Assembly: GCA_029782335.1 (NCBI GenBank)
Contig: JAKOVA010000053.1
Span: 1 to 64,000, forward strand
DNA: 64,000 bases
Direction: 5' to 3'
Origin: Actinomycetes bacterium
GTDB taxonomy: Bacteria; Actinomycetota; Acidimicrobiia; Acidimicrobiales; Microtrichaceae
The stretch's first letter is position 1, and the number at the start of each line of letters is the position of its first letter. Under the pieces are notes generated by a model. The model had not been told where the DNA came from. It worked only from the letters and a program-made list of their open reading frames with translations, and did not search any database. The translations under genes were made by a program, and so were the position numbers. Shown in pieces: positions 25,677 through 32,993 of this stretch.

Positions 25677-25913
25677 TCAGCCGGGGCGGTCGCGCATGCT
25701 GTGGCTCCACCACATCGCAAGGCCGGCCTCGCCTAGACCCACCGCGCGCGTTGCTGCCGGATGGTCCACGAGTGGCCGCATCGCCCGCTGGTACCAGTCA
25801 GGCCCGTCATACCAGCGCAGCATGTGGCGACGAGGCATCACTGCGGCCACGACACCGTCTCCGATGAGGATGAGCGCTACGACCCAGAGAACACGACGCA
25901 TCGTGGGTGCCAT
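25677..25913 (-). CDS. Small membrane protein of unknown function
   Basis: A 78-residue protein with an N-terminal membrane helix (VLWVVALILIGDGVVAAVM), a polar WYDGPDWYQRAMRPL stretch, and a second weakly hydrophobic segment (AVGLGEAGLAMWW). I do not recognise the family, though the pattern fits small actinobacterial membrane proteins. It is about 100 bp upstream of the ZIP-like gene on the same strand and could be co-transcribed with it. Codon usage matches its neighbours. Confidence 0.55.
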   Translation of the reverse strand: MAPTMRRVLWVVALILIGDGVVAAVMPRRHMLRWYDGPDWYQRAMRPLVDHPAATRAVGLGEAGLAMWWSHSMRDRPG

Positions 25914-26138
25914 ACCCCGAGCGGATCCGTCCTATTCCTGCGTCTCCAGAGGGTCATGGCAGGATTCGGCCCGTGGTCGCTGCGCGTTGGTGCCACGACT
26001 GGGCTGAGGTCGACACAGCCGTCTCGAGGGTTCCGTCCGTCGTGTGAGCCGCGAGTCAGAGCGCGCGGGCGAGCATCGGCGAGCCGGACGAGCGACCGCT
26101 TGCCGACGGGTACATGCCGCTAGCCGCTGCTGCAAGGA

Positions 26139-26804
26139 CTACTCCGCGGGGTCGTTGCGGCGGCGATCGCCGATCGCGGCTGGTGCCACCAGACGCGGGC
26201 CCTCTCGGTTGCTCGGGCGCGAGGTACGAGACACAGGACGACACAGGATCCATAGGAGCACGACGCTGAACAGCTCCGGGATGTGAACTGCTTCACCGAC
26301 GAGTGGGGCGCGTCCCTGGAGCACGTCGACGACACCGGTGATCACCAACGCACCGACGAGCACCACGGCGACATGGAGCATCGTGCGAGCACGAGCGGGG
26401 CGTGCGACGACGACGAGCAGACCGACCGCGTAGGCGAGCGTGAACGCGCCAAGGTGCCGCGCCGCGTGTGCGACGTCGCGGTGCACGTCGGTCGCGAACA
26501 GGTCAGGCGTGGACAGCAGAACGATCTGAGCCGCGACGAGTGCGAGCAGCCACCGGGCGATGGATGGGCTGGTGCGGCGATCCTCCGCAGCGGCTGCGTC
26601 CGAAATGGATCGGCCGAGACCAGGGATCGTCGGTGCAGCGCTAATGCGGGCGCGACGCCGGAGATCGTCGACCTCTGATTCAAAGACGGTGCAGTCATCG
26701 CAGTGAGCCAGATGGGCGTCGACGAGCGACGGTTCGATCTCCTCGGGCTCGCCGTCAGCTCGTGCGGACAGCGCTGCTTGAACTGCGTCACATGTCGAGC
26801 TCAC
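26139..26804 (-). CDS. Anti-sigma factor with zf-HC2 domain and membrane segments
   Basis: A 221-residue protein; the GTG at 26804 gives VSSTCDAVQAALSARADGE, the correct zf-HC2 beginning. The zinc-binding anti-sigma motif is completed by HLAHCDDCTVFE. Four hydrophobic segments follow, two of them in LALVAAQIVLL and LHVAVVLVGALVITGV, so the sensor is membrane anchored. It is divergent from the sigma factor gene, with which it presumably pairs. The C-terminal tail is basic. The signal is unknown. Confidence 0.75.
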   Translation of the reverse strand: MSSTCDAVQAALSARADGEPEEIEPSLVDAHLAHCDDCTVFESEVDDLRRRARISAAPTIPGLGRSISDAAAAEDRRTSPSIARWLLALVAAQIVLLSTPDLFATDVHRDVAHAARHLGAFTLAYAVGLLVVVARPARARTMLHVAVVLVGALVITGVVDVLQGRAPLVGEAVHIPELFSVVLLWILCRPVSRTSRPSNREGPRLVAPAAIGDRRRNDPAE

Positions 26805-26860
26805 TGGTTGCTCCGCGTGGTGCTTTGTCACCCGAGGGGGTCGTCTGGGACCATTCACTG

Positions 26861-27388
26861 GTGCGGTCCGACTGGGTTCTCCGCGAGGTGGTGTCCCGGG
26901 CGGTCGAGGGTGATGATACGGCGATGGCGGAGTTCGTCGCCCTCACCGAGCCTGAGGTCTGGAAGCTGTGCCACGCGTTGGGCTCTGACGGTGAGGTCGA
27001 GGATCTGGTGCAGGAGACCTATCTGCGAGCGATCCGATCGATCGGCTCGTTCCGAGGCGATTCCCCTGTGATGGCATGGCTGTTGCGGATCGGCCGCAAC
27101 GTGTGCGCCGACCACGTCCGCCTTCGACAGCGAGACCGTGGTCTCGTGGAACGGGTCGGTCTCCAGCTCCGCGAGCAAGACTGGATCGAGCCGAGCTTCG
27201 CGTCGATGCTCCTCGCAGGGCTGGCCCGCCCTCAGCTCGAGGCGTTCGTGCTCACCCAGCTGTTCGACATGACCTACGAGGCGGCGGCGGAGGTGCTCGA
27301 CTGCCCGGTCGGCACCGTGCGGTCCCGCCTGTTCCGCGCGCGACAGGAGCTGGCACGCCGACATCACCGGAGCTCCGACACCGGTTGA
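26861..27388 (+). CDS. ECF sigma factor (SigC-like)
   Basis: A 175-residue sigma factor with region 2 (VEDLVQETYLRAIRSIGSFRG, WLLRIGRNVCADHVR) and region 4 (FDMTYEAAAEVLDCPVGTVR). The wording is close to mycobacterial SigC. The start is uncertain: GTG 26861 aligns with the family N-terminus, while ATG 26792 would overlap the divergent anti-sigma start. There is no convincing ribosome site, so leaderless translation is possible. It probably transcribes its own island genes when released by the zf-HC2 partner. Confidence 0.8.
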   Translation: MRSDWVLREVVSRAVEGDDTAMAEFVALTEPEVWKLCHALGSDGEVEDLVQETYLRAIRSIGSFRGDSPVMAWLLRIGRNVCADHVRLRQRDRGLVERVGLQLREQDWIEPSFASMLLAGLARPQLEAFVLTQLFDMTYEAAAEVLDCPVGTVRSRLFRARQELARRHHRSSDTG

Positions 27389-27683
27389 GCAGAGCTGTCC
27401 GCCGTTGCCCTCGGCCGGCAGCAGCACTGCATTGTGGACCATCGGTCCTCCTCGAGTGTGGTGGCGGCAGCCCGGCAGCCAACCAATCGACCATGGACAA
27501 ACCACGCCGACGGGCAGCCGACAGTCCACGGTCGGCGCAGCCACTCGAAGGGTTCCGAATCCCTCGCAGTTCGTGAGTGACACGGATCGTGGAACTCCGT
27601 GGCGGTCTGCGCCGACTGTGAGACGTGCGCTCTCTCCGTCGGCCTTCATCCGAGGTGCTGACGATTCCGGAGTCGACCGACCG

Positions 27684-28238
27684 GTGCTGCTCGTGAGGCG
27701 CACGAACCAGCGAGGTCAGGTTCGACGCGCCCCTCTCATCGCAGCGGTGGTCGGCCTCGCGGCACTCGGCCTGGTAGCAGTCTTCGCCACCGGTCCTATC
27801 GGCGGTCGGGTGCCGGACTCGAGCCCGCTCGTCGGGCAGATCGCTCCCACGCTCGCAGGGCGAACGCTCGCCGGTGATCGTTTCGACATCGACCAGGAAC
27901 GCGGTCGTTGGGTCGTCGTGAACTTCTTCGCGACGTGGTGTCCGCCCTGTGTTCAGGAACACCCCGAGCTCGTCGAGTTCTCCCAACGAGTTGGCGACTC
28001 CGCGACGGTCGTCAGCGTCGCCTATGACCAGAACGAGCTGGACGACGTCGAACGGTTCTTCGCCGAACGAGGCGGCGACTGGCCAGTGATCATCGATGGC
28101 GGCGACGGCGCAGCGCTGGACTACGGCGTCAAGAAGCTGCCGGAGTCCTTCGTCGTCGCACCGAACGGCACCGTCGTCGCCAAGATCAACGGAGGCGTGA
28201 CCGCCGACGAGCTCGAGCGAATCATCATCCAGTCTTGA
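27684..28238 (+). CDS. Membrane-anchored TlpA/CcmG-type thiol oxidoreductase
   Basis: A 184-residue protein with one N-terminal membrane helix (LIAAVVGLAALGLVAVFA) and an extracytoplasmic thioredoxin domain with FFATWCPPCVQEHPE and the cis-Pro loop KKLPESFVVAPNG. Such proteins reduce disulfides for cytochrome c or metal-site assembly outside the membrane. The start is probably GTG 27684 (GGAG 11 nt upstream); GTG 27693 is an alternative. The 27389-27683 gap holds no gene. In this setting it could keep copper-protein or cytochrome c thiols reduced. Confidence 0.8.
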   Translation: MLLVRRTNQRGQVRRAPLIAAVVGLAALGLVAVFATGPIGGRVPDSSPLVGQIAPTLAGRTLAGDRFDIDQERGRWVVVNFFATWCPPCVQEHPELVEFSQRVGDSATVVSVAYDQNELDDVERFFAERGGDWPVIIDGGDGAALDYGVKKLPESFVVAPNGTVVAKINGGVTADELERIIIQS

Positions 28239-28263
28239 CCGACGGGGATCGTGCCCGGGACCG

Positions 28264-28629
28264 TCACTCGTCGCCGCAGCGCTGCTGTATCGCCGCGATG
28301 TTGGATGGCACCGAGATGTCGGTTCCCGGCTCCGCTGCGGCCTGGGCTTCGTCGAACGCCTTCGCCTCGGCGAACGGCACCGTCTCCTTCATTCCGTCGT
28401 ACACGCAGCGACAGAACGGCTGGGACTCCAGGGTGGTGTCTCGGTACTCACCGTCGACGGGCGTGACGCCGGTGCAGCCGAACATGAAGTTTCCGTAGAA
28501 GCCGTCGCCGTCGGGATTCGCCGAGCCGTAGCTATCCGGCTGGCTGGCTTGGCCACCGCAGCCGGCGAGGGCGAGTGCGCCGATGACGAGCGCGACGACG
28601 ATCGGGGACGTGGAGGAGTTGATGGTCAT
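28264..28629 (-). CDS. Small Cys-containing lipoprotein
   Basis: A 121-residue lipoprotein with lipobox LAGC at about residue 24. The mature part contains FMFGCTGVTPVDGEY, FCRCVYDGM and a final RCGDE. These cysteines, conserved in many actinobacterial cell-envelope lipoproteins, probably form disulfides. Function is not recognised. It faces the TlpA-like gene convergently (25 bp) and precedes no gene on its strand; it may be the distal member of the CDF operon, 36 bp after the next lipoprotein. Confidence 0.7.
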   Translation of the reverse strand: MTINSSTSPIVVALVIGALALAGCGGQASQPDSYGSANPDGDGFYGNFMFGCTGVTPVDGEYRDTTLESQPFCRCVYDGMKETVPFAEAKAFDEAQAAAEPGTDISVPSNIAAIQQRCGDE

Positions 28630-28665
28630 GGGCCTGGCGGCCTTTCTGGGCGGGTTCGGGTCGGG

Positions 28666-29409
28666 TCATGGGGCGACGACGGGGTCGCAGGCTCCCGGGC
28701 GATTGTCGAGGGAGTCCAGCTGAGCTGCGTCGACACGACGGGTCGGTCGGGGTCCGAAGCGGTCGTGGTTGGCGCCGTCTCGGTAACGGGCTGTGTAGCC
28801 GACCTGGGTGGCGTCGCGTTGCCCTTGTTGCTGTGGATCCTCTCCTGCGACGACGAGCTGTTCGAGGTGGTCATGGGCGTCGAGCGTCACGTCGAGCACG
28901 GTCGGTTCGACGCTGCGGTCGATGATGCGGAACCGGTTGTCGTCGAGCCGTTCGACGCTGTCAGCGGTCGTGAGGAGCTGGCCGAGCTGGCGGTTCGGCC
29001 GCTCCGCCTCGCCGGTCAGCGCCAGCTCCGCCACGATCGGGCCGACCAAGCGGCCCACCGATTCGAGTGCCGCTGGCCCCTTGATGGCCCACCAAGCGTC
29101 GGGACCACGGGCGAACGCGGACGGGCGCAGCACGAGCTCGTCGCCCTGTGCGACGAGCACGGGATCGGCCATCGGGTCGTCGAACACTGCAATCGATTCG
29201 TCGTCGATGACGCTGATGGCGAGCGTCCCCCCGTCGGGGAAGCAGCTGACGATGCTCGACGGGTCCGACACCGTGACGCTCACCTGGTAGCCATCCGGAG
29301 GAGATGTGCTCCGGAGCCTTCGGGCGAGCTCGGATGCGGGCGACGAACTGCACCCGACGAGGACGGCCAGGGTCAGCAGGGCCACCGCTGAGCCGGCGAT
29401 CCGGGTCAC
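28666..29409 (-). CDS. Lipoprotein, LolA/LppX-like fold possible
   Basis: A 247-residue lipoprotein starting at GTG 29409, overlapping the CDF stop (GTGA). The signal peptide ends at lipobox LVGC. The mature part has alternating beta-type stretches (YQVSVTVSDPSSIV, TLAISVIDDESIAVF, TVLDVTLDAHDHLEQLVVAG) reminiscent of the LolA/LppX half-barrel lipoproteins that carry hydrophobic molecules. The likeness is by pattern only. Its coupling to a CDF metal exporter suggests an envelope role in metal stress. Confidence 0.6.
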   Translation of the reverse strand: MTRIAGSAVALLTLAVLVGCSSSPASELARRLRSTSPPDGYQVSVTVSDPSSIVSCFPDGGTLAISVIDDESIAVFDDPMADPVLVAQGDELVLRPSAFARGPDAWWAIKGPAALESVGRLVGPIVAELALTGEAERPNRQLGQLLTTADSVERLDDNRFRIIDRSVEPTVLDVTLDAHDHLEQLVVAGEDPQQQGQRDATQVGYTARYRDGANHDRFGPRPTRRVDAAQLDSLDNRPGACDPVVAP

Positions 29410-30407
29410 GTGTGGTGCTCTGGGGTGTCACAGCCGTGGCACTCGGGTTCGAGTGTGGAGTGGTTGATGTCGAATCGCTCGACGAGCATGGCCTTGGCAT
29501 TCGACGTCACGGTCTGGGCGTCGTGCAGGTCGACGCCGTCGACCAGGTCCAGGTGTGCGGTGAGGGCGACGGTCTGGGAGTCGACCGACCAGACGTGCAC
29601 ATGGTGTGCCGAGCGAACACTGTCGATGTCGGCGAGGGCCGATGTGACCTCGTCGACGTCGAGGCCGGCGGGTGTGGACTCGAGCAGGACGCCGACCGTG
29701 TCACGCAGCAGCCTCCAGACGCCGATCAACACCAGTAGGGAGATGAGGATCGAGACCGCTGGGTCGACCCAGCCGGCGTCGAAGAAGTAGACGCCCGCCG
29801 CAGCGACGACGACACCGAAGGACCCCAGCGCATCGGCGATCAGGTGCCAGAACGCGGCACGGATGTTCAGGTTGTCGCCGCCGGCCCGGCTGAGGATCCA
29901 CGCACTGCCGCCGTTCACTGCCAGGCCGATCACACCGATGAGCGCGAGCGGGCCAGCGTCCAGCGCCACCGGCTCGGAGAAGCGGCGTATCGCCTCGACC
30001 ACGACCCATCCGGTCAACGCGATCAGGACGGTGCCGTTGACCAGGGCAGCGAGGATCTCGGCTCGCGCGAGGCCGTAGGTCCGACGCGCGGTCGCTGGAC
30101 GAGCCGCCAGCGCCTGGCCGACCAGGGCGATGACGAGAGCGACGACGTCGCTCGCGTTGTGCAACGAATCCGCCAGCAACGCCAACGAACCGATGACCAG
30201 GCCGACCACGACCTGAACCGCAAGGAGGATCGAGTTCGCGCCGACGGAGAACCACAGCGCGAACCGCTGACTCGACGCCGCTGCGGCGCGCGCGTGGCTG
30301 TGCCCGCCACCATGGGTGTGGCTGCCTTCGCTGCGGCCGGCGGTCATGGGTGCCCCCTGGTGGCCCGCGACAGGTTCGGTCGCCGCATCCCGGCGTTCAT
30401 CACTCAT
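29406..30407 (-). CDS. CDF-family cation efflux transporter (CzcD/ZitB-like)
   Basis: A 333-residue transporter read from the ATG at 30407, which overlaps the DUF3703 stop. The N-terminus carries a His-rich metal-binding tract, HTHGGGHSHAR. Membrane segments 2 and 5 carry the transport-site motifs HNASD and HLIAD. The C-terminal cytoplasmic ferredoxin-like domain contains SVRSAHHVHVWS and a Cys/His tail (PECHGCDTPEHH). Zn(II)/Cd(II)/Co(II) export by proton antiport is the family function. It is regulated with DUF3703 by the adjacent CmtR-like sensor. Confidence 0.9.
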   Translation of the reverse strand: MSDERRDAATEPVAGHQGAPMTAGRSEGSHTHGGGHSHARAAAASSQRFALWFSVGANSILLAVQVVVGLVIGSLALLADSLHNASDVVALVIALVGQALAARPATARRTYGLARAEILAALVNGTVLIALTGWVVVEAIRRFSEPVALDAGPLALIGVIGLAVNGGSAWILSRAGGDNLNIRAAFWHLIADALGSFGVVVAAAGVYFFDAGWVDPAVSILISLLVLIGVWRLLRDTVGVLLESTPAGLDVDEVTSALADIDSVRSAHHVHVWSVDSQTVALTAHLDLVDGVDLHDAQTVTSNAKAMLVERFDINHSTLEPECHGCDTPEHHT

Positions 30408-30757
30408 CGCGAGTCGCTCAGGATCCGTTGGAGATCCGACGGGATCGGCATCGGGGCGAACATCGAGACTCGCGATCGTCCGCTGTTCCCCTCGGGGAAA
30501 CGCCCGCTGAGCGAACCCGGGCCTGCGACGACCAGGCGCACGACCTGCCCGAACGTCTCGCGGACGTCGCGACCCTCGACCGCCGTGCTCAACATCACCG
30601 CGTGGACCCGCACATGCGCGAGTGCCCAGGGTTGACTCAGGATGTGCGCCCGCTCCAGGTGGTGCCACGCCGACTCGATGTCGCCGTCGCGTCGCGCCGA
30701 GCGTGCAGCGTCGAGCGCGAGGCGCAGCTCTGATCGGGCTGGTTCTGCCACCGTCAT
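30404..30757 (-). CDS. DUF3703 protein
   Basis: A 117-residue protein matching DUF3703 in length and in DIESAWHHLERAHILSQPWALAHVRVHAVML. That segment is helical, His-rich and highly conserved in the family. DUF3703 genes commonly sit beside metal exporters and regulators, but no function has been shown to my knowledge. It overlaps the CmtR-like gene upstream and the CDF gene downstream by 4 bp each, so all three are translationally coupled. No signal peptide is present. Confidence 0.82.
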   Translation of the reverse strand: MTVAEPARSELRLALDAARSARRDGDIESAWHHLERAHILSQPWALAHVRVHAVMLSTAVEGRDVRETFGQVVRLVVAGPGSLSGRFPEGNSGRSRVSMFAPMPIPSDLQRILSDSR

Positions 30758-31134
30758 CGCTCGACCTCGTGATCACATTCGGCTGCGGGAGCGAGCGCGA
30801 GCCCGCACAGGTCCGAAAGGGCGTGGGCCAGCTTCGGGTCGCTCAGGCGGTATCGCTGCCGGCGCCCCTCTGCCTCGGCCACCACGAGTCCACATCCCCG
30901 CAGGCATGCCAGGTGGTTGGACACGTTGGGTCTCGAGAGACCGAGGTCTCGGGCGAGGTCCGAGGGGTAGGCCGCTCCTTCCAGCAGGGCCATGAGCATG
31001 CGCCGTCGTGTGTCGTCGGCCAACGCGGTACCGACCCTCGCCAAGGCGGAGAGATCGACCGTCGCAGGACGCGATGGAACCAAACGGGCCCGTTCTCCGA
31101 CTGTGGATTGATCGGGCGCGATTTGCGACGACAT
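30754..31134 (-). CDS. ArsR-family metal sensor, CmtR-like (second copy)
   Basis: A 126-residue repressor. The region LSRPNVSNHLACLRGCGLVV carries the CX3C pair and is nearly the CmtR wording. The tail contains CGLALAPAAECDHE, giving a third cysteine and a histidine. The track start (GTG 31149) would put the start codon inside the operator; ATG 31134 is better because the predicted promoter begins transcription there. It controls the DUF3703-CDF-lipoprotein operon and probably the divergent DUF3105 operon through one shared palindrome. Confidence 0.85.
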   Translation of the reverse strand: MSSQIAPDQSTVGERARLVPSRPATVDLSALARVGTALADDTRRRMLMALLEGAAYPSDLARDLGLSRPNVSNHLACLRGCGLVVAEAEGRRQRYRLSDPKLAHALSDLCGLALAPAAECDHEVER

Positions 31135-31142
31135 GTCAGCAT

Positions 31143-31178
31143 GATTCACTCTTGGCTGAATTCAGTCAAGAGTGAATC
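31143..31178. promoter_or_regulatory. 36-bp palindromic operator with two divergent promoters
   Basis: A 36-bp inverted repeat has 17 of 18 paired positions (GATTCACTCTTG on each outer arm, CTGAATTCAG centre). On the minus strand TTGACT (31164-31169) and AATCAT (31141-31146) are 17 bp apart. On the plus strand TTGGCT (31152-31157) and AATCTT (31175-31180) are also 17 bp apart. One bound ArsR-family repressor could block both promoters. Confidence 0.75.
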
Positions 31179-31258
31179 TTCCGTTCGGGGTGATCGACCC
31201 GAGCCCGTGACACGTGCGCACGAACCTGCCCGACGACGACACACCCAGGAGGAACGAC

Positions 31259-31921
31259 GTGACCGATGACGGACTGCCGCCAGATGTCGCCGGCTCGCCA
31301 AAGCCGGACAAGGAGCGGATCCCGACGACCGGTTCGTCGTCATCGACCCCGTGGATCGTCGGTGGGGTCGTTGCGGTGCTCCTCGTCGCCGGACTCGTCG
31401 CCGTCGTCAGCGGCTCCGGCGATCAGGAGGTCGACGGTGCGACGCCGATGGAGCTGACTCCGGTCGACCCGGAGGAGTCGGCGCAGCCCCCCGACGGCGT
31501 CGAGCAGATCGACGTCACGACGCGGAGCCACGTCGAGGGCGATGTCGAGTACGAGTCGGTGCCCGGCGTCGGCGGCGACCATGCCGACGTGTGGGTCAAC
31601 TGCGGCTTCTATCCCGAGCCGCAGTCCGAGGAGCAAGCGGTGCACAGCCTGGAGCACGGAGCGGTCTGGATCGCCTACCGACCCGGCCTCCCTGATGAGC
31701 AGATGAGCGAGCTGCAGGCGCTCGCGGCTCAGCCGTTCACCCTGGTCACACCTGTCGAGGGCCTGCCGGCAGACGTCGTCGCAAGTGCCTGGGGTGCGCG
31801 CCTCGAGCTCGACGGCGTGGACGACCCGCGCCTTCTCGAGTTCCTCGAGTTCTTCCGACAAGGTCCCCAGACCCCCGAACCCGGCGCACCCTGCACCAGC
31901 GGTGTCGGCACACCTGCGTGA
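31259..31921 (+). CDS. DUF3105 membrane-anchored protein
   Basis: A 220-residue protein with GTG start at 31259 preceded by AGGAGGA, the best ribosome site in the region. It has one membrane helix (TPWIVGGVVAVLLVAGLVAVV) and an extracytoplasmic DUF3105 domain. The domain signature is visible in YESVPGVGGDHADVWVNCGF, then AVHSLEHGAVWIAYRP and ALAAQPFTLVTPV. The invariant HSLEHGAVW histidines suggest metal binding. It is the first gene of a seven-gene operon leading to CopCD. Function is not established. Confidence 0.83.
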   Translation: MTDDGLPPDVAGSPKPDKERIPTTGSSSSTPWIVGGVVAVLLVAGLVAVVSGSGDQEVDGATPMELTPVDPEESAQPPDGVEQIDVTTRSHVEGDVEYESVPGVGGDHADVWVNCGFYPEPQSEEQAVHSLEHGAVWIAYRPGLPDEQMSELQALAAQPFTLVTPVEGLPADVVASAWGARLELDGVDDPRLLEFLEFFRQGPQTPEPGAPCTSGVGTPA

Positions 31922-32577
31922 GCACTAGGAACAGACCGCCGATCGTCGCCGTCGTCGCGGTGGCCGTGATCGCTGTCGCCCTCGTCGGGGTGATCGGATG
32001 CACCACGTCCGACCCCGAGACGGCGGAGCCAGCCGCGGCGCCGGGCGAGGCCGACATCGGGTTCGCGCGCGACATGGCGGCCCACCACGCACAGGCGGTC
32101 GACATGGCTGAGCGGATCCGTTCCCGGACCGCCGACCCCCGACTCCGCAGCCTCGCCACGGACATCGTGCTGACCCAGCAGGCGCAGATCGGGCGGATGC
32201 AGGGCTGGCTCGAGCTGTGGGGTGAACCACTGACGTCGACGGCCCGACCGATGGAGTGGGCCGCTCCGGACGGGGACGACACGGACCACGAATCGGGGGA
32301 GAACGGCGAGATGGCCTCCATGACAGGGATGCCAGGTATGGCGGGCCCGGCCGACCTGGCGGAGCTCGACTCTCTCGAGCTGCCTGCGGCGGAGCGGCGG
32401 TTCCTCGAGCTGATGATCGAGCACCACCGCGGCGGCGTGGAGATGGCCGACTCGGTCCTCGCCACGGAGCCGACCGACGTCGTCGCGACCCTCGCAAGGT
32501 CGATCGTCACCGGACAGGCCGCGGAGATCGAGCTGATGGAGACGATGCTCGCGGACCGGACCGAAGCGGGCAGCTGA
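31918..32577 (+). CDS. DUF305 lipoprotein, His/Met-rich
   Basis: A 219-residue lipoprotein with GTG start overlapping the DUF3105 stop (GTGA). The signal peptide ends at VIGC. DUF305 duplications appear as GFARDMAAHHAQAVDMAERI and LELMIEHHRGGVEMADSVL, each with an HH pair. Between them is a Met-rich stretch MASMTGMPGMAG. DUF305 proteins are ferritin-like four-helix bundles associated with copper (CopM-like). Periplasmic copper binding is the likely role, supported by the CopCD gene downstream. Confidence 0.87.
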   Translation: MSTRNRPPIVAVVAVAVIAVALVGVIGCTTSDPETAEPAAAPGEADIGFARDMAAHHAQAVDMAERIRSRTADPRLRSLATDIVLTQQAQIGRMQGWLELWGEPLTSTARPMEWAAPDGDDTDHESGENGEMASMTGMPGMAGPADLAELDSLELPAAERRFLELMIEHHRGGVEMADSVLATEPTDVVATLARSIVTGQAAEIELMETMLADRTEAGS

Positions 32578-32993
32578 TGAACCACCAGCGTCGCGATCGG
32601 AGTCACACCCGGCTCCGGCGATCCGTCGTCGGCGCGCTCGTCATCGCCGGCGGCATCGCCCTGATCGGCTGCAGCGACGACCCGGCGGACCAGCTGAGCG
32701 GTCCCGCCGCAGTCGGGGCGGATCTGGCGGAGTCCTACAACTGTGCGTCGTGTCACAGCGTCGACGGCGCCCGGAGCACGGGACCGACGTGGGACGGCAT
32801 CTGGGGGGAGCAGGTCGAGCTGGCCGACGGCACCCGCGTCGAGGTCGACGACGAGTACGTTCGACGCTCGATCACCGACCCGGCCGCCCAGGTCGTCGAC
32901 GGGTTCAGCCCCATCATGCCGGCGTTCGACCTGCCCGACGACGAGCTCGCAGCGCTCAGCGCCTACATCCGCTCTTTGGGTGAGGACCGATGA
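32577..32993 (+). CDS. Monohaem cytochrome c lipoprotein
   Basis: A 138-residue lipoprotein (lipobox LIGC) with one haem site CASCH and a downstream Met ligand in FSPIMPAFDLPDDELAALSAYI. The domain resembles the cytochrome c domain fused to oxidase subunit II. It starts 1 bp into the upstream stop (TGATG) and overlaps copCD by 4 bp. It could carry electrons for oxidation of Cu(I) or for an oxidase outside the island. Haem attachment needs a Ccm system, not present in this window; the membrane thioredoxin at 27684 could assist. Confidence 0.83.
   Translation: MNHQRRDRSHTRLRRSVVGALVIAGGIALIGCSDDPADQLSGPAAVGADLAESYNCASCHSVDGARSTGPTWDGIWGEQVELADGTRVEVDDEYVRRSITDPAAQVVDGFSPIMPAFDLPDDELAALSAYIRSLGEDR

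Noticed and set aside
26762-26860. Upstream ATG start for the sigma factor (MRTALLELRH or MSSSLVAPRG)
   Set aside because: Would overlap the divergent anti-sigma start and adds residues without similarity to the SigC-like N-terminus; GTG 26861 preferred, though uncertain.
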